Under the pieces are notes generated by a model. The model saw only the letters and a list, made by a program, of their open reading frames with translations, had not been told where the DNA came from and made no database searches. This document shows, one piece after another, positions 11,130 through 21,560 of a stretch of 64,000 nt of DNA. The stretch is taken from the NCBI RefSeq assembly GCF_027460065.1, contig NZ_JAPYZZ010000007.1, forward strand, positions 186,001 to 250,000. Reading direction: 5' to 3'. Position 1 is the stretch's first letter. Each line of letters starts with the position of its first letter. A program made the position numbers and the translations under genes. This stretch comes from Martinezella rhizogenes (GTDB taxonomy: Bacteria > Pseudomonadota > Alphaproteobacteria > Rhizobiales > Rhizobiaceae).

Positions 11130-11438
11130 TCAGCCCTTCATCATATTGACGTCTTCGACGGCGATCGATCCGCGGTTGCGGTAGAAGACAACGAGTATTG
11201 CAAGACCGATGGCCGCTTCGGCAGCTGCGACGGTCAGAATGAACAAAGCAAAGACCTGGCCGACGATATCGTTCAGGAAGGCCGAGAAGGCCACCATGTT
11301 GATGTTGACCGCCAAGAGGATGAGTTCGATCGACATGAGGATGACGATGACGTTCTTCCGGTTGAGGAAGATGCCGAACACGCCGATCGTGAAGAGGATG
11401 GCGCTGACCGTCAGGTAGTGGGAAAGACCGATTTCCAT
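11130..11438 (-). CDS. nuoK: NADH-quinone oxidoreductase subunit K
   Basis: Three-helix membrane subunit (102 residues) of complex I, homologous to MnhC/MrpC. It carries the two conserved membrane glutamates of the proton path, one in [11 protein letters not shown] and one in [18 protein letters not shown] precedes the ATG. It lies between nuoJ (27 bases upstream) and nuoL (7 bases downstream). Confidence 0.97.
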   Translation of the reverse strand: MEIGLSHYLTVSAILFTIGVFGIFLNRKNVIVILMSIELILLAVNINMVAFSAFLNDIVGQVFALFILTVAAAEAAIGLAILVVFYRNRGSIAVEDVNMMKG

Positions 11439-11465
11439 ATTCTGTTTCCTTGGATCCGTTCGCCT

Positions 11466-12080
11466 TCAGATGCCCTGGCCCGGCTTGACCTTGACCGTGG
11501 TGACGGCGGTCTTCGGGTCGCGGCCGACCTGCGTGGAAATATCCTGCCGCTTGATGTCGGTGCGGTGACGCAGGGTCAGCACGATGGCGCCGATCATGGC
11601 CACCAGCAGCACGAGACCGGCCAGCTGGAAGAAGTAGACGTAGTTGGTATAGAGCACATCGCCGAGTGCTGCCGTATTGGTGCGCACGGCCGGCGACGGG
11701 ATCGGCATGGTGATCGATTTTGCTGCAACCGGGTTCAGGACGCTGCCACCGACCACGACGATCAGTTCAGCCGCCAGAATGACGCCGATCAGCGCACCGA
11801 CCGGGGCATATTGCAGCACGCCGGAGCGCAATTCGGCAAAATCCACATCCAGCATCATGACGACGAAGAGGAAAAGCACCGCGACCGCGCCGACATAGAC
11901 CACCAGCAGGATCATGGCGAGGAACTCGGCCCCCGTCAGCAGGAACAGCGCGGCTGCGTTGAAGAAGGTCAAAATCAGGAAGAGCACCGAATGAACAGGG
12001 TTCTTCGATGCGATGACCATGAACGCAGACGCCACGGCGACGAAAGCGAATATATAAAAGAATACAGCGTGCAGACCCAT
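11466..12080 (-). CDS. nuoJ: NADH-quinone oxidoreductase subunit J
   Basis: Five-helix membrane subunit of complex I (204 residues) next to NuoA, NuoK and NuoH; its helix 3 takes part in coupling quinone reduction to proton movement. The conserved stretch AEFLAMILLVVYVGAVAVLFLFVVMML is present, with FFNAAALFLLTGAEF before it. A short charged cytoplasmic tail ends the protein. AAGAAGG lies before the ATG. The 137-base gap from nuoI is the largest within the nuoH-N part and contains a strong hairpin. Confidence 0.96.
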   Translation of the reverse strand: MGLHAVFFYIFAFVAVASAFMVIASKNPVHSVLFLILTFFNAAALFLLTGAEFLAMILLVVYVGAVAVLFLFVVMMLDVDFAELRSGVLQYAPVGALIGVILAAELIVVVGGSVLNPVAAKSITMPIPSPAVRTNTAALGDVLYTNYVYFFQLAGLVLLVAMIGAIVLTLRHRTDIKRQDISTQVGRDPKTAVTTVKVKPGQGI

Positions 12081-12182
12081 CTTGGTGCCTTCTTGTCCTC
12101 ATCGGGAGAAGATGGCTCGTAGCCCCCTCACCCGTTTCGTCCCCGCCGGCGAAAACCGCGCAGGCATTTTACTTTTTCATCG

Positions 12183-12206
12183 CTTTCCGGGGTCTCCCCC
12201 GGAAAG
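12183..12206 (-). promoter_or_regulatory. Intercistronic hairpin between nuoI and nuoJ
   Basis: A perfect 10-bp inverted repeat (CTTTCCGGGG with CCCCGGAAAG) closed by four bases, 11 bases past the nuoI stop. On the minus-strand RNA it is followed by an A-rich, not U-rich, tract, so it does not look like a terminator. An mRNA-stabilising or processing element is more likely. Confidence 0.6.
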
Positions 12207-12217
12207 ACGGTTGCACC

Positions 12218-12709
12218 TTAACGGTAAGGTGCATCCAGTGCGAGGTTGCGCGCGATTTCACGCTCCCAGCGGTCGCCATTGTCGAGAAGCTTCTGCTTGT
12301 CGAAATAAAGCTCCTCGCGGGTTTCCGTCGCGAATTCGAAGTTCGGGCCTTCGACGATGGCATCCACCGGGCAGGCTTCCTGGCAGAAACCGCAATAGAT
12401 GCACTTCACCATGTCGATATCGTAACGCACCGTGCGTCGGGTGCCGTCATTGCGGCGCGGGCCGGCTTCGATGGTGATCGCCTGAGCGGGACAGATCGCT
12501 TCACACAGCTTACAGGCGATGCAGCGTTCTTCACCGTTCGGATAACGGCGCAGCGCGTGCTCGCCACGGAAGCGCGGAGACACCGGACCCTTTTCGAAAG
12601 GATAGTTGATCGTCGCCTTCTGCTTGAAAAAGTGGCGCATGGTCAGGAAGATCGCGCCTACGAATTCCTTCAGGAACAGCGAGTTGACGGCTTGGGAGAG
12701 GCTTGCCAT
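12218..12709 (-). CDS. nuoI: NADH-quinone oxidoreductase subunit I
   Basis: Peripheral-arm subunit carrying two [4Fe-4S] clusters (N6a and N6b) that pass electrons to N2 in NuoB. The 163-residue product has two ferredoxin motifs, [12 protein letters not shown] and [12 protein letters not shown], with an amphipathic N-terminal region and [18 protein letters not shown] in front. The length and the motif set match alphaproteobacterial and mitochondrial TYKY/NDUFS8 homologues. It follows nuoH with a 36-base gap. Confidence 0.97.
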   Translation of the reverse strand: MASLSQAVNSLFLKEFVGAIFLTMRHFFKQKATINYPFEKGPVSPRFRGEHALRRYPNGEERCIACKLCEAICPAQAITIEAGPRRNDGTRRTVRYDIDMVKCIYCGFCQEACPVDAIVEGPNFEFATETREELYFDKQKLLDNGDRWEREIARNLALDAPYR

Positions 12710-12745
12710 CTCAGTCTCCAGATTTCTGAGCGAGGAGTACGGACA

Positions 12746-13792
12746 TCAACCGGCCCACCCCGTCAGCTTCAATACGAATGCAACCATAACGACCATGGCG
12801 AGCGACAGCGGCAGGAACACCTTCCAGCCGAGACGCATGAGCTGGTCATAACGGTAACGCGGAACGAAAGCCTTGGTGAGCGCTATCATGAAGAAGACCA
12901 TGCAGCCCTTCAACGCGAACCAGACGATACCCGGAACCCAGTTCAGGAACCACACATCCACGATCGGCAGCCAGCCGCCAAGGAACAGGATCGTCGTCAG
13001 GCAGCAGATCAGGACGATCGCAGCGTATTCGCCAAGCATGAACATCATGTAAGGCGTCGAGCCATATTCGACCATGTGACCGGCGACCAGTTCCGATTCC
13101 GCTTCCGGAAGGTCGAAGGGCGGACGGTTGGTTTCGGCAAGGCCGGAAATGAAGAACACGATGAACATCGGGAACAGCGACAGCCAGTGCCAGTCAAGGA
13201 ACGAGGCCGGCAGACCCATCATGGTGCCGAGACCGGTGCGCTGGGCAAGAACGATGTCCGTCAGGTTCAGCGAGCCCACGCAGAGCAGAACGGTAACGAT
13301 GACCAGACCGATCGACACTTCGTAGGACACCATCTGCGCGGCCGAACGCAGCGCGCCGAGGAACGGGTACTTCGAGTTCGAAGCCCAGCCGCCCATGATG
13401 ATGCCGTACACTTCAAGCGACGAAATCGCGAAGATGTAGAGAATGCCGACATTGATATTGGCGACGACCCAGCCATCCGCAAACGGAATGACGGCATAGG
13501 TGGCGAGCGCCAGCGTCACGGCAACCAGCGGCGCCAAGAGGAAGACCGCCTTGTTGGCGCCGGCCGGAATGACGGGCTCCTTCAGGATGAACTTCAAGAG
13601 GTCGGCGAAGGACTGGAAGAGACCGAAGGGACCAACGACGTTCGGACCACGGCGCAGCTGCACGGCTGCCCAGACCTTGCGGTCGGCAAGCAGCAGGAAG
13701 GCGATGGCCACCAGAAGGCAAACGAGAAGCAGCAGGGACTGGCCGACCATGATCAGCGCGGGCCAGACGTAGCTCCAGAAAAACTGTTCCAT
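12746..13792 (-). CDS. nuoH: NADH-quinone oxidoreductase subunit H
   Basis: Membrane subunit (348 residues, eight helices) that forms the quinone access chamber with NuoB and NuoD. Conserved features are [25 protein letters not shown] at the first loop, [32 protein letters not shown], and [22 protein letters not shown] with the charged E-rich loop that lines the quinone cavity. The ATG at 13792 gives the family start [11 protein letters not shown], and the longer open frame runs back over the nuoG end, so I reject it. The nuoG stop is 13 bases upstream. Confidence 0.97.
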   Translation of the reverse strand: MEQFFWSYVWPALIMVGQSLLLLVCLLVAIAFLLLADRKVWAAVQLRRGPNVVGPFGLFQSFADLLKFILKEPVIPAGANKAVFLLAPLVAVTLALATYAVIPFADGWVVANINVGILYIFAISSLEVYGIIMGGWASNSKYPFLGALRSAAQMVSYEVSIGLVIVTVLLCVGSLNLTDIVLAQRTGLGTMMGLPASFLDWHWLSLFPMFIVFFISGLAETNRPPFDLPEAESELVAGHMVEYGSTPYMMFMLGEYAAIVLICCLTTILFLGGWLPIVDVWFLNWVPGIVWFALKGCMVFFMIALTKAFVPRYRYDQLMRLGWKVFLPLSLAMVVMVAFVLKLTGWAG

Positions 13793-13805
13793 AAATCCCC
13801 TACCC

Positions 13806-15887
13806 TTACTCTGCCGCAGCCTGGAAATTGTTGCGGGCCAATGCGGAGCACTCGGCCATGACGGCGGATGCGCGCGCAATCGGGTTCGTCAAATAAAAGT
13901 CTTTTACAGTCGAGGCAAACGCCGACTTGGTGAGTGAGCCGGTTTTACCAGCCAGCGCTTCGATATCCGTGGCCTTGCCGGCAACGATCTCGTCGGTTTC
14001 CGCCAGATGCGGATGCGCGACATAAAGCTGGCCGCGCAGGGCAGACAGCGAATCGAACGGCAGCTTCTTGCCGAGCACGTCGGACAGCGCGCGCAGGATC
14101 GCCCAGTCTTCACGGGCTTCGCCCGGTGCGAAACCGGCGCGGTTGCCCACCTGCACACGGCCTTCGGTGTTGACCCAGATACCGGATTTTTCGGTATAGG
14201 CCGCACCCGGAAGGATGACGTCGGCGTTCATCGCGCCCTGATCGCCATGGCTGCCGATATAGACGGTGAACTTTGCGCCCTTGTTCGACAGGTCGAGTTC
14301 ATCGGCACCCAGTAGGAAGAGAACATCCATGGAGGCGACCATGTCGGCTGCGGCGACACCGCCCTCGCCCGGCACAAAGCCGATATCGAGACCGCCAACG
14401 CGGGCCGCGGCAGTGTGCAGCACCGAGAAGCCATTCCACTCTTCGCTGACAGCGCCAACCGAAACGGCAAGCTTGGCAGCAGCCGCGAGAACCGCTGCGC
14501 CGTCGGCACGTGCCAGAGCGCCCTGACCGATGATGATCAGCGGGTTCTTGGCGGACTTCAGCTTGTCAACGAAGCTGTGCGAACCATTGGCCAGATCGGA
14601 GAGCGTTTCAGCACCCGAGCCGAGATATTCGTAATTGTAGCGCAGCTCACCTGCCTCACCGATCACACCGATCGGGAAACCGCCGCGACGCCAGCGCTTG
14701 CGGATGCGGGCGTTGAGGACAGCCGCTTCGAAACGCGGGTTAGCGCCAACGATCAGCAGTGCGTCCGCCTGCTCGATGCCTTCAATGGTGGAATTGAAGA
14801 TGTAGCTGGCGCGACCCAAAGACGAATCAAGCGCTGCGCCATCCTGACGGCAATCGACATTGGCCGAACCGAGCGACGCCAGAAGCGACTTCAGCGCGAA
14901 CATTTCTTCAACGGAAGACAGATCGCCGGCGATCGCGCCGATCTTGTTGCCGGATGTTGCGGCAACAGCCTGCTTGATCGCACCGAAGGCTTCGCCCCAG
15001 GTGGCGGGCTGCAGACGGCCATCCTTGCGGACGTAAGGCCGGTCAAGGCGCTGCGTCTTCAGGCCGTCCCAGATGAAGCGGCTCTTGTCAGAAATCCACT
15101 CTTCGTTAATCGCCTCGTTGACACGCGGCATGACGCGCATGACTTCGCGGCCACGGGTATCGACGCGGATGGCCGAACCGAGCGCGTCCATCACGTCGAT
15201 GGTTTCGGTCTTGTTCAGCTCCCACGGACGGGCGGTGAAGGCGAAAGGCTTGGAGGTGAGCGCGCCGACCGGGCAAAGATCAACAACGTTGCCCTGCAGC
15301 TCCGAGGTCATGGCCTGCTCGAGATAGGTGGTGATTTCGGCATCTTCGCCGCGGCCGATAAGGCCCAGTTCGGCGATACCGGCAACTTCCGTGGTGAAAC
15401 GGACGCAGCGCGTGCAGTGGATGCAACGGTTCATGACCGTCTTGACGAGCGGTCCGATATATTTGTCTTCAACCGCACGCTTGTTTTCCGCATAACGCGA
15501 ACCGGCGATACCGAAGGCCATGGCCTGGTCCTGCAGGTCGCATTCGCCGCCCTGGTCGCAGATCGGGCAATCCAGCGGGTGGTTGATGAGCAGGAATTCC
15601 ATCACGCCTTCGCGGGCCTTCTTGACCATCGGCGTATTGGTGAAAACCTCAGGCAATTCGCCGTTCGGGCCGCCGCGAACATCGCGCACGCCCATGGCGC
15701 AGGAGGCGGCGGGCTTGGGCGGTCCGCCCTTCACCTCGATGAGACACATGCGGCAGTTACCCGCGACCGACAAGCGCTCATGAAAACAAAAGCGCGGAAC
15801 TTCGGCACCAGCCTCCTCGCACGCCTGCAACAGCGTGAAATGATCCGGAACCTCGATCTCTTTACCGTCAACCTTGAGCTTTGCCAT
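13806..15887 (-). CDS. nuoG: NADH-quinone oxidoreductase subunit G
   Basis: Largest peripheral subunit (693 residues), with clusters N1b, N4 and N5. The N-terminal [2Fe-2S] domain has [15 protein letters not shown], followed by [19 protein letters not shown] (His-ligated N5) and [10 protein letters not shown] with [15 protein letters not shown] (N4). The molybdopterin-oxidoreductase-like remainder has no recognisable cofactor role, as in other NuoG. The ATG at 15887 gives [13 protein letters not shown]. It is separated from nuoF by 149 bases that hold a small hairpin. Confidence 0.97.
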   Translation of the reverse strand: MAKLKVDGKEIEVPDHFTLLQACEEAGAEVPRFCFHERLSVAGNCRMCLIEVKGGPPKPAASCAMGVRDVRGGPNGELPEVFTNTPMVKKAREGVMEFLLINHPLDCPICDQGGECDLQDQAMAFGIAGSRYAENKRAVEDKYIGPLVKTVMNRCIHCTRCVRFTTEVAGIAELGLIGRGEDAEITTYLEQAMTSELQGNVVDLCPVGALTSKPFAFTARPWELNKTETIDVMDALGSAIRVDTRGREVMRVMPRVNEAINEEWISDKSRFIWDGLKTQRLDRPYVRKDGRLQPATWGEAFGAIKQAVAATSGNKIGAIAGDLSSVEEMFALKSLLASLGSANVDCRQDGAALDSSLGRASYIFNSTIEGIEQADALLIVGANPRFEAAVLNARIRKRWRRGGFPIGVIGEAGELRYNYEYLGSGAETLSDLANGSHSFVDKLKSAKNPLIIIGQGALARADGAAVLAAAAKLAVSVGAVSEEWNGFSVLHTAAARVGGLDIGFVPGEGGVAAADMVASMDVLFLLGADELDLSNKGAKFTVYIGSHGDQGAMNADVILPGAAYTEKSGIWVNTEGRVQVGNRAGFAPGEAREDWAILRALSDVLGKKLPFDSLSALRGQLYVAHPHLAETDEIVAGKATDIEALAGKTGSLTKSAFASTVKDFYLTNPIARASAVMAECSALARNNFQAAAE

Positions 15888-16000
15888 GGTCCTACTTACG
15901 TCCTGTTGCCTGTTCGTCCCATGTCTCACACGGTCCGCAACAAATCCTTAATCACGCCCGGCACTCGTATCGTCTGCCAGACGCTTCATGGTGTCGCGAG

Positions 16001-16016
16001 GCCGGAAAATTCCGGC
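16001..16016 (-). promoter_or_regulatory. Intercistronic hairpin between nuoF and nuoG
   Basis: Inverted repeat GCCGGAA / TTCCGGC with two bases between, in the 149-base gap after the nuoF stop. No U-run follows, so it is probably a processing or stability element rather than a terminator. Confidence 0.4.
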
Positions 16017-16036
16017 TCCGCCTGAAGCCTCAATGC

Positions 16037-17341
16037 TTATTCAGCGGCTTCCAGAACAGCGCCATCATCCATGGCCCTGTAGGTATATTGGTCGATGCGC
16101 TTTTCGATTTCCGGACGGAAATTGCGGATCAGCGCCTGTACCGGCCATGCGGCGGCGTCGCCGAGCGCACAGATGGTATGGCCTTCGATCTGCTTGGTCA
16201 CTTCAAACAGCATGTCGATTTCGCGCTTCTGCGCGTTACCCTTGACCATGCGCTCCAGCACGCGCCACATCCAGCCGGTGCCTTCGCGGCACGGCGTGCA
16301 CTGGCCGCAGCTTTCATGCTTGAAGAAAGCCGCGATGCGGGCAATCGCCTTGATGACGTCGGTGGACTTGTCCATGACGATCATGCCGCCGGTGCCGAAG
16401 GAAGACTTCACTTCGCGCATGCCATCGAAGTCCATGATGGCGTCCTTCATGTCCTCACCGCGCACGATGGGGCAGGATGCGCCGCCGGGGATGACGCCGA
16501 GCAGATTGTCCCAGCCGCCGCGAATGCCACCGCAATGGTGTTCGATCAGTTCACGGAAGGACAGGCCCAGCGCATCTTCGAAGGTGCATGGACGCTCGAC
16601 ATGGCCTGACACCATGAACAGCTTGGTGCCGACATTGTTCGGACGGCCGATAGACGAGAACCAGGCAGCGCCACGGCGCAGGATGGTCGGCGCAACGGCG
16701 ATCGATTCAACGTTGTTGACGGTCGTCGGGCAGCCGTAAAGACCCATATTGGCCGGGAACGGGGGCTTGAGGCGCGGCTGGCCCTTCTTGCCTTCAAGGC
16801 TTTCGAGCAGAGCCGTCTCTTCGCCGCAGATATAGGCACCCGCGCCGTGATGGACGTAGATGTCGAAATCCCAGCCGTTCTTGTTGTTCTTGCCGAGCAG
16901 GCCGGCATCGTAGCACTCGTCGATGGCCGCCTGAAGCGCTTCACGCTCGCGCATATATTCGCCGCGCACGTAGATATAGGCGGTATGCGCGCCCATGGCG
17001 AAACCGGCGATCACGCAGCCTTCGATCAGCGTATGCGGATCGTTGCGCAGGATTTCGCGGTCCTTGCAGGTGCCGGGTTCGGATTCGTCGGCGTTAACGA
17101 CGAGATAATGCGGACGGCCGTCATTTTCCTTCGGCATGAAGGACCATTTGAGACCTGTCGGGAAGCCAGCGCCACCGCGACCGCGAAGGCCGGAAGCCTT
17201 CATCTCGTTGATGATCCAGTCACGGCCCTTTTCGATGATCTGCTTGGTGCCATCCCAATGGCCGCGCGCTCTCACGCCCTTCAGGGACTTGTCCTTGAGG
17301 CCGTAGAGATTGGTAAAGATGCGATCCTGATCTTTTAACAT
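16037..17341 (-). CDS. nuoF: NADH-quinone oxidoreductase subunit F
   Basis: NADH-binding flavoprotein (434 residues) with FMN and the N3 [4Fe-4S] cluster, the electron entry point of complex I. The nucleotide-binding region is [19 protein letters not shown], the FMN region is [15 protein letters not shown] and [20 protein letters not shown], and the N3 motif is [16 protein letters not shown] with the fourth cysteine in [13 protein letters not shown]. It lies 10 bases after nuoE, with which it forms the NADH dehydrogenase module. Confidence 0.98.
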   Translation of the reverse strand: MLKDQDRIFTNLYGLKDKSLKGVRARGHWDGTKQIIEKGRDWIINEMKASGLRGRGGAGFPTGLKWSFMPKENDGRPHYLVVNADESEPGTCKDREILRNDPHTLIEGCVIAGFAMGAHTAYIYVRGEYMREREALQAAIDECYDAGLLGKNNKNGWDFDIYVHHGAGAYICGEETALLESLEGKKGQPRLKPPFPANMGLYGCPTTVNNVESIAVAPTILRRGAAWFSSIGRPNNVGTKLFMVSGHVERPCTFEDALGLSFRELIEHHCGGIRGGWDNLLGVIPGGASCPIVRGEDMKDAIMDFDGMREVKSSFGTGGMIVMDKSTDVIKAIARIAAFFKHESCGQCTPCREGTGWMWRVLERMVKGNAQKREIDMLFEVTKQIEGHTICALGDAAAWPVQALIRNFRPEIEKRIDQYTYRAMDDGAVLEAAE

Positions 17342-17351
17342 GCTTCACCTC

Positions 17352-18458
17352 TTACCGCGGCTTCTTGCCGAAGACCCTGATATACTCGGCTTCGCCACCC
17401 TTGGCGAGCGCCTCGGCCTGCTTGATCCACTCGTCGCGTTCGATGCGGCCCTTGAAATTCAGATAACCGTCGACCCAGTCGCATTCGGCCTTCTTCCAGC
17501 CGGCGACCTGCGCAAAGGTGAAGATGCCGAGCTCGTGCAGCGTGCCTTCGATCTTCGGACCAACGCCGGAAATGAGCTTCAGGTCGTCAGGCGTCGCCGG
17601 GCGTTCGATGCCGGCCGGACGATCCTTGGAATCGAGCGACGGCTTTGCCGCCGCAGCCGTTCCGGAAGCTTCCTTTTCGACGGTCTTTACATTGGCTTCC
17701 GCAGCCTTCGGCTCATTGGCCGGCGTCTTCAGCTTCGGATCGGTTTCCGGCGCGTCCGTCTTCGGCTTGGCGGCATTGGACGGCGGAACCGGTGCGGCAT
17801 CCGCAGGCACTTCGGCCGGCTTGTCGAGATTGGAACGGTCCGGCTTGATCTCTTCCGTCAGCGTCGTCAGCCCGCCGACTGGAACCGACTCGTGACGGTC
17901 GATCTGCGGGCCGGTCTTGACCGTGTCGCCCTTGCCCGCCTCGAACGTGTCGATGATTTCTTCCAGGCGCTCGGGCGTCAGGTCCTCATAGGCATCCTTG
18001 AAGATGATGACCATCGGCGCGTTGACGCAGGCGCCCTGACATTCCACTTCTTCCCAAGACAGCGTGCCGCTCTCATTGGTGTGCAGCGGATCGTGGTGGA
18101 TCTTCTTGCGGCAGACATCCATCAGTGCTTCGGAACCGCGCAGCATGCAGGGCGTGGTGCCGCAGACCTGAACGTGGGCGCGCGTGCCGACCGGCTTCAG
18201 CTGGAACTGGGTATAGAAGGTCGCCACTTCCATGACGCGGATATAGGCCATATCCAGCATGTCGGCGATCTTTTCGATGGCGGCGCGGGTAACCCAGCCG
18301 TCCTGCTCCTGCGCACGCATGAGCAGCGGGATGACCGCCGATTGCTGGCGTCCCTCGGGATATTTCTTGATCGTCTTTTCCGCCCATGCGGTATTATCCG
18401 CGTTAAAGGCAAACGCCACGGGCTGGAACTGATCTTCGGCTAGTCGACGAACGGACAT
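17352..18458 (-). CDS. nuoE: NADH-quinone oxidoreductase subunit E with C-terminal HhH extension
   Basis: Thioredoxin-fold subunit carrying the N1a [2Fe-2S] cluster. Its ligands are Cys99 and Cys104 (CGTTPC) and Cys140 and Cys144 (CQGAC). A usual NuoE is about 160-220 residues; this one has 368. After about residue 175 comes a long Pro/Ala/Lys/Glu-rich linker (about 200-285). It is followed by a helix-hairpin-helix-like domain (DDLKLISGVGPKIEGTLHELGI, then FAQVAGWKKAECDWVDGYL) to the end. Such extensions are known in rhizobial NuoE, but I know no function for them. Frame and codon use stay uniform, so it is a true fusion. Confidence 0.96.
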   Translation of the reverse strand: MSVRRLAEDQFQPVAFAFNADNTAWAEKTIKKYPEGRQQSAVIPLLMRAQEQDGWVTRAAIEKIADMLDMAYIRVMEVATFYTQFQLKPVGTRAHVQVCGTTPCMLRGSEALMDVCRKKIHHDPLHTNESGTLSWEEVECQGACVNAPMVIIFKDAYEDLTPERLEEIIDTFEAGKGDTVKTGPQIDRHESVPVGGLTTLTEEIKPDRSNLDKPAEVPADAAPVPPSNAAKPKTDAPETDPKLKTPANEPKAAEANVKTVEKEASGTAAAAKPSLDSKDRPAGIERPATPDDLKLISGVGPKIEGTLHELGIFTFAQVAGWKKAECDWVDGYLNFKGRIERDEWIKQAEALAKGGEAEYIRVFGKKPR

Positions 18459-18474
18459 ACTTCCTCACGCCTTT

Positions 18475-18735
18475 TCAGTTTAACGTCTCACAACGCGATC
18501 TCGCCACCGTGACGAATTCGCAGGCGTAAGCCGCCTTGTCTTTTTGCATGAACACAATGAACTTGCTGCCATTGGGAACCGAGGCCTTGATCTCGTATCC
18601 CGACGACAGAAGCTGCTTGATGGTCGAAGAGCCGCCGCTCGACAGCGATATGCCGCCCTCGTCCGTCGCCGTCTGGGCGAGAGCGGGGGCAGACATCGCA
18701 GCGAGAAAAGCCGGTATGGCCAGCGGCAGACGCAT
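18475..18735 (-). CDS. Small secreted protein inside the nuo operon
   Basis: An 86-residue protein with a clear signal peptide (about residues 1-20, cleavage after APALA) and a mature part of about 65 residues with two cysteines near the end (Cys72 and Cys82). I do not recognise the family. Its ATG shares one base with the nuoD stop (TGATG) and it ends 16 bases before nuoE, so it must be translated with the nuo genes. A role in envelope biology or assembly tied to complex I is only guesswork. Confidence 0.8.
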   Translation of the reverse strand: MRLPLAIPAFLAAMSAPALAQTATDEGGISLSSGGSSTIKQLLSSGYEIKASVPNGSKFIVFMQKDKAAYACEFVTVARSRCETLN

Positions 18736-19925
18736 CAGCGGTCGACCTCCCCGAACACGATGTCGAGGGAGCCGAGTACGGCTGTAACGTCAGCAAGCTG
18801 ATGGCCCTTGCACAGGAAATCCATAGCCTGCAGGTGTGCGTAACCCGGAGCGCGGATTTTGCAACGGTAGGGCTTGTTCGAACCGTCTGCGACCACGTAA
18901 ACGCCGAACTCGCCCTTCGGCGCTTCGACGGCGGCGTAAACTTCGCCGGCCGGAACGTGATAACCTTCGGTGTAGAGCTTGAAGTGGTGGATCAGCGCTT
19001 CCATCGAACGCTTCATCTCGCCACGCTTCGGCGGAACCACCTTGCCATCGAGCGAGGAGACCGGGCCGATGCGGTGCTTGCCGGAGAGAAGATCGACGCA
19101 CTGCTTCATGATCTTCACAGATTCGCGCATTTCCTGCATGCGGATCAGGTAACGATCATAGCAGTCGCCATTCTTGCCGACGGGAATGTCGAATTCGAGA
19201 TCGGAATAGCACTCATAAGGCTGCGAACGACGCAGATCCCAGGCGGCACCCGAACCGCGAACCATGACGCCGGTGAAACCCCAGGCGAAGGCATCTTCCA
19301 GCGAGACGACGCCGATATCGACGTTACGCTGCTTGTAGATGCGGTTGTCGGTCAGAAGACCTTCGATATTGTCGAGAACGGTGAGGAACGGGTCGCACCA
19401 CTTGCCGATATCATCGACCAGTTCCGGCGGCAGGTCCTGATGCACGCCGCCCGGACGAACATAAGCCGAGTGCATGCGGGCGCCACAGGCGCGCTCATAG
19501 AACACCATCAGCTTTTCGCGTTCTTCGAAGCCCCAGACCGGCGGCGTCATCGCGCCTACGTCCATGGCCTGCGTCGTCACGTTCATGATGTGCGACAGGA
19601 TGCGGCCGATTTCCGAGTAAAGCACGCGGATCAGCTGGCCGCGCATCGGGATTTCGAGGCCCAGCAGCTTTTCGACGGCGAGCGCGAAAGCATGTTCCTG
19701 GTTCATCGGCGCGACATAATCGAGACGATCAAAGTAAGGAACTGCCTGCAGATAGGTCTTCGTCTCGATCAGCTTTTCGGTGCCGCGATGCAGAAGACCG
19801 ATATGCGGATCGACACGCTCGACGATTTCGCCGTCCAGTTCCAGAACCAGACGCAGCACGCCGTGCGCGGACGGGTGTTCCGGACCGAAGTTGATCGTGA
19901 AATTGCGGACGTTATGCTCAGTCAT
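18735..19925 (-). CDS. nuoD: NADH-quinone oxidoreductase subunit D
   Basis: The 49-kDa type subunit (396 residues) that forms the quinone-reduction site with NuoB and NuoH. It opens with [19 protein letters not shown], including the quinone-site histidine, and continues with [18 protein letters not shown] and [19 protein letters not shown]. It ends with the family's C-terminal [12 protein letters not shown]. NuoC and NuoD are separate genes here, not fused as in E. coli. Between nuoC and nuoD lies a GFA-like gene. Confidence 0.97.
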   Translation of the reverse strand: MTEHNVRNFTINFGPEHPSAHGVLRLVLELDGEIVERVDPHIGLLHRGTEKLIETKTYLQAVPYFDRLDYVAPMNQEHAFALAVEKLLGLEIPMRGQLIRVLYSEIGRILSHIMNVTTQAMDVGAMTPPVWGFEEREKLMVFYERACGARMHSAYVRPGGVHQDLPPELVDDIGKWCDPFLTVLDNIEGLLTDNRIYKQRNVDIGVVSLEDAFAWGFTGVMVRGSGAAWDLRRSQPYECYSDLEFDIPVGKNGDCYDRYLIRMQEMRESVKIMKQCVDLLSGKHRIGPVSSLDGKVVPPKRGEMKRSMEALIHHFKLYTEGYHVPAGEVYAAVEAPKGEFGVYVVADGSNKPYRCKIRAPGYAHLQAMDFLCKGHQLADVTAVLGSLDIVFGEVDR

Positions 19926-19926
19926 T

Positions 19927-20355
19927 CTAGTGCTCCGCCGAGGTGATCATGGCGATGAATTCGGGGCCAGTCATGTTCTGCGTGGTCTCAGCGAACGAAT
20001 AGCTCGAAGGCTTTTCATCCGTAAAAATCTGCGACGCGAACGTGAAACTGGAAGGGTTGTCGAAAGCCTGCAGCGACACGGCCAGATGTTGGCCATCCTT
20101 GGAACGCCACATCAAGGTGCTGCCGCAATTCGTGCAGAAGCAACGCTCGCCCCATTCCGAGGAGGAAAAGACGCCAAGCTGTTCTTCGTTTTCAAAGGAA
20201 ACGCCGGTGCATTCGACAGCCATGAACGCACCGCCGGACCAGCGGCGGCACATGGAGCAATGGCAAACGCCGAATTCGCGGGCGCCAATGCCGGCATTAA
20301 AGCCAACGGCGCCGCAAAGACATTGTCCATGCTCTGTCGCGGGGGCTTGGCTCAT
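19927..20355 (-). CDS. GFA/CENP-V-type zinc-binding protein inserted between nuoC and nuoD
   Basis: A 142-residue member of the GFA family, to which glutathione-dependent formaldehyde-activating enzyme belongs. The zinc ligands are visible as CLCG (Cys12, Cys14), [12 protein letters not shown] (Cys31, Cys33, Cys36) and CFCTNCGS (Cys72-Cys77). Most family members have no proven substrate, so formaldehyde-glutathione chemistry is not assured. Its ATG overlaps the nuoC stop by four bases, and its stop is one base before the nuoD ATG. It is therefore translated within the nuo operon, an uncommon place for such a gene. Confidence 0.88.
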   Translation of the reverse strand: MSQAPATEHGQCLCGAVGFNAGIGAREFGVCHCSMCRRWSGGAFMAVECTGVSFENEEQLGVFSSSEWGERCFCTNCGSTLMWRSKDGQHLAVSLQAFDNPSSFTFASQIFTDEKPSSYSFAETTQNMTGPEFIAMITSAEH

Positions 20356-20954
20356 TGCTTAGCCTTTTCGTCACCCGGAAGAACATATTCGGTTCCTTCC
20401 CAAGGGGAAAGGAAGTCGAAGTTACGGAATTCCTGCTTCAGTTCGACCGGTTCATAAAGAACCCGCTTCAGAACGTCATCGTAACGCACTTCCACAAAGC
20501 CGGTAACCGGAAAATCCTTGCGCAGCGGATGGCCTTCGAAACCGTAATCCGTGAGGATGCGGCGCAGGTCCTTATGGCCTTCGAAAGGAATGCCATACAT
20601 GTCCCAGGCTTCGCGCTCGAACCATTCCGCACCCATGTAAACGGGTGTCGATGACGGCACGCCCTCGTCTTCCGCCACCTGCAGCTTGACGCGCACGCGC
20701 AGGTTCTGGCGTGGCGACAGGAGATGGTAGACGACATCGAAACGCTTCTCGCGCTGCGGCCAATCAACGCCGCAAATATCGATGATGTTAACGAAACCGC
20801 ACTGCACGTCGTCGCGCAGGAAGGTCAAAAGCGCAATCACGCTTTCAGTAGTCGTGTTCAGCGTCAGCTCGCCATAGGCGATATCGGCAGATACCACGAG
20901 GGAACCACGCGCTTCCTTAACGTAAGCAGCAAGATCGTTGAGAGCTTCGCTCAT
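20352..20954 (-). CDS. nuoC: NADH-quinone oxidoreductase subunit C
   Basis: The 30-kDa type peripheral subunit (200 residues), which holds NuoD and NuoI together and has no cofactor. The signature is [37 protein letters not shown], preceded by [20 protein letters not shown]. The usual short alphaproteobacterial form, not fused to NuoD. It lies 21 bases after nuoB. Confidence 0.97.
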   Translation of the reverse strand: MSEALNDLAAYVKEARGSLVVSADIAYGELTLNTTTESVIALLTFLRDDVQCGFVNIIDICGVDWPQREKRFDVVYHLLSPRQNLRVRVKLQVAEDEGVPSSTPVYMGAEWFEREAWDMYGIPFEGHKDLRRILTDYGFEGHPLRKDFPVTGFVEVRYDDVLKRVLYEPVELKQEFRNFDFLSPWEGTEYVLPGDEKAKQ

Positions 20955-20975
20955 TCTTAAATCCGTCCTTTGCCC

Positions 20976-21560
20976 TTAGCGCTCGATAGTACCGGTACGC
21001 CGGATCTTCTTCTGCAGCAGAAGCACGCCGTAAAGCAGCGCCTCAGCCGTGGGGGGACAGCCCGGGACATAGATATCAACAGGCACGACGCGGTCGCAGC
21101 CGCGCACCACGGCGTAGGAATAATGGTAATAACCGCCGCCATTGGCGCAGGAGCCCATGGAAATGACGTAACGCGGCTCAGGCATCTGGTCATAGACCTT
21201 ACGCAGAGCGGGCGCCATCTTGTTGGTCAGTGTGCCAGCAACGATCATGACGTCCGACTGGCGCGGTGAGGCGCGCGGGGCGACACCGAAGCGCTCCATG
21301 TCATAACGCGGACCGGACGCCTGCATCAGGCCCTCAACGGCGCAGCAGGCAAGACCGAACTGCATCCACATCAGCGATCCGGTACGCGCCCAGGTGATCA
21401 GCTCGTCGGTCGAGGTGACGAGAAAGCCCTTGTCGGCCAGCTCGTCGTTGATTTCCGTGAAGTAGGCGTCGTTGCTGCCAACCGGCTTGCCGGTTGCGGG
21501 ATCGATGATCCCCTTCGGCTGCGGCGCGACGAGCGTGCTGTTGTTCTGGCTCATGCCCAT
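20976..21560 (-). CDS. nuoB: NADH-quinone oxidoreductase subunit B
   Basis: Carries the terminal [4Fe-4S] cluster N2, the direct electron donor to quinone. The 194-residue product shows the ligands in [20 protein letters not shown] and YVPGCPP. Three starts are possible (21581, 21560, 21554). The ATG at 21560 has GGGAG seven bases upstream and overlaps the nuoA end; 21554 would give an ATGA overlap. I chose 21560 on the ribosome site. Confidence 0.96.
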   Translation of the reverse strand: MGMSQNNSTLVAPQPKGIIDPATGKPVGSNDAYFTEINDELADKGFLVTSTDELITWARTGSLMWMQFGLACCAVEGLMQASGPRYDMERFGVAPRASPRQSDVMIVAGTLTNKMAPALRKVYDQMPEPRYVISMGSCANGGGYYHYSYAVVRGCDRVVPVDIYVPGCPPTAEALLYGVLLLQKKIRRTGTIER

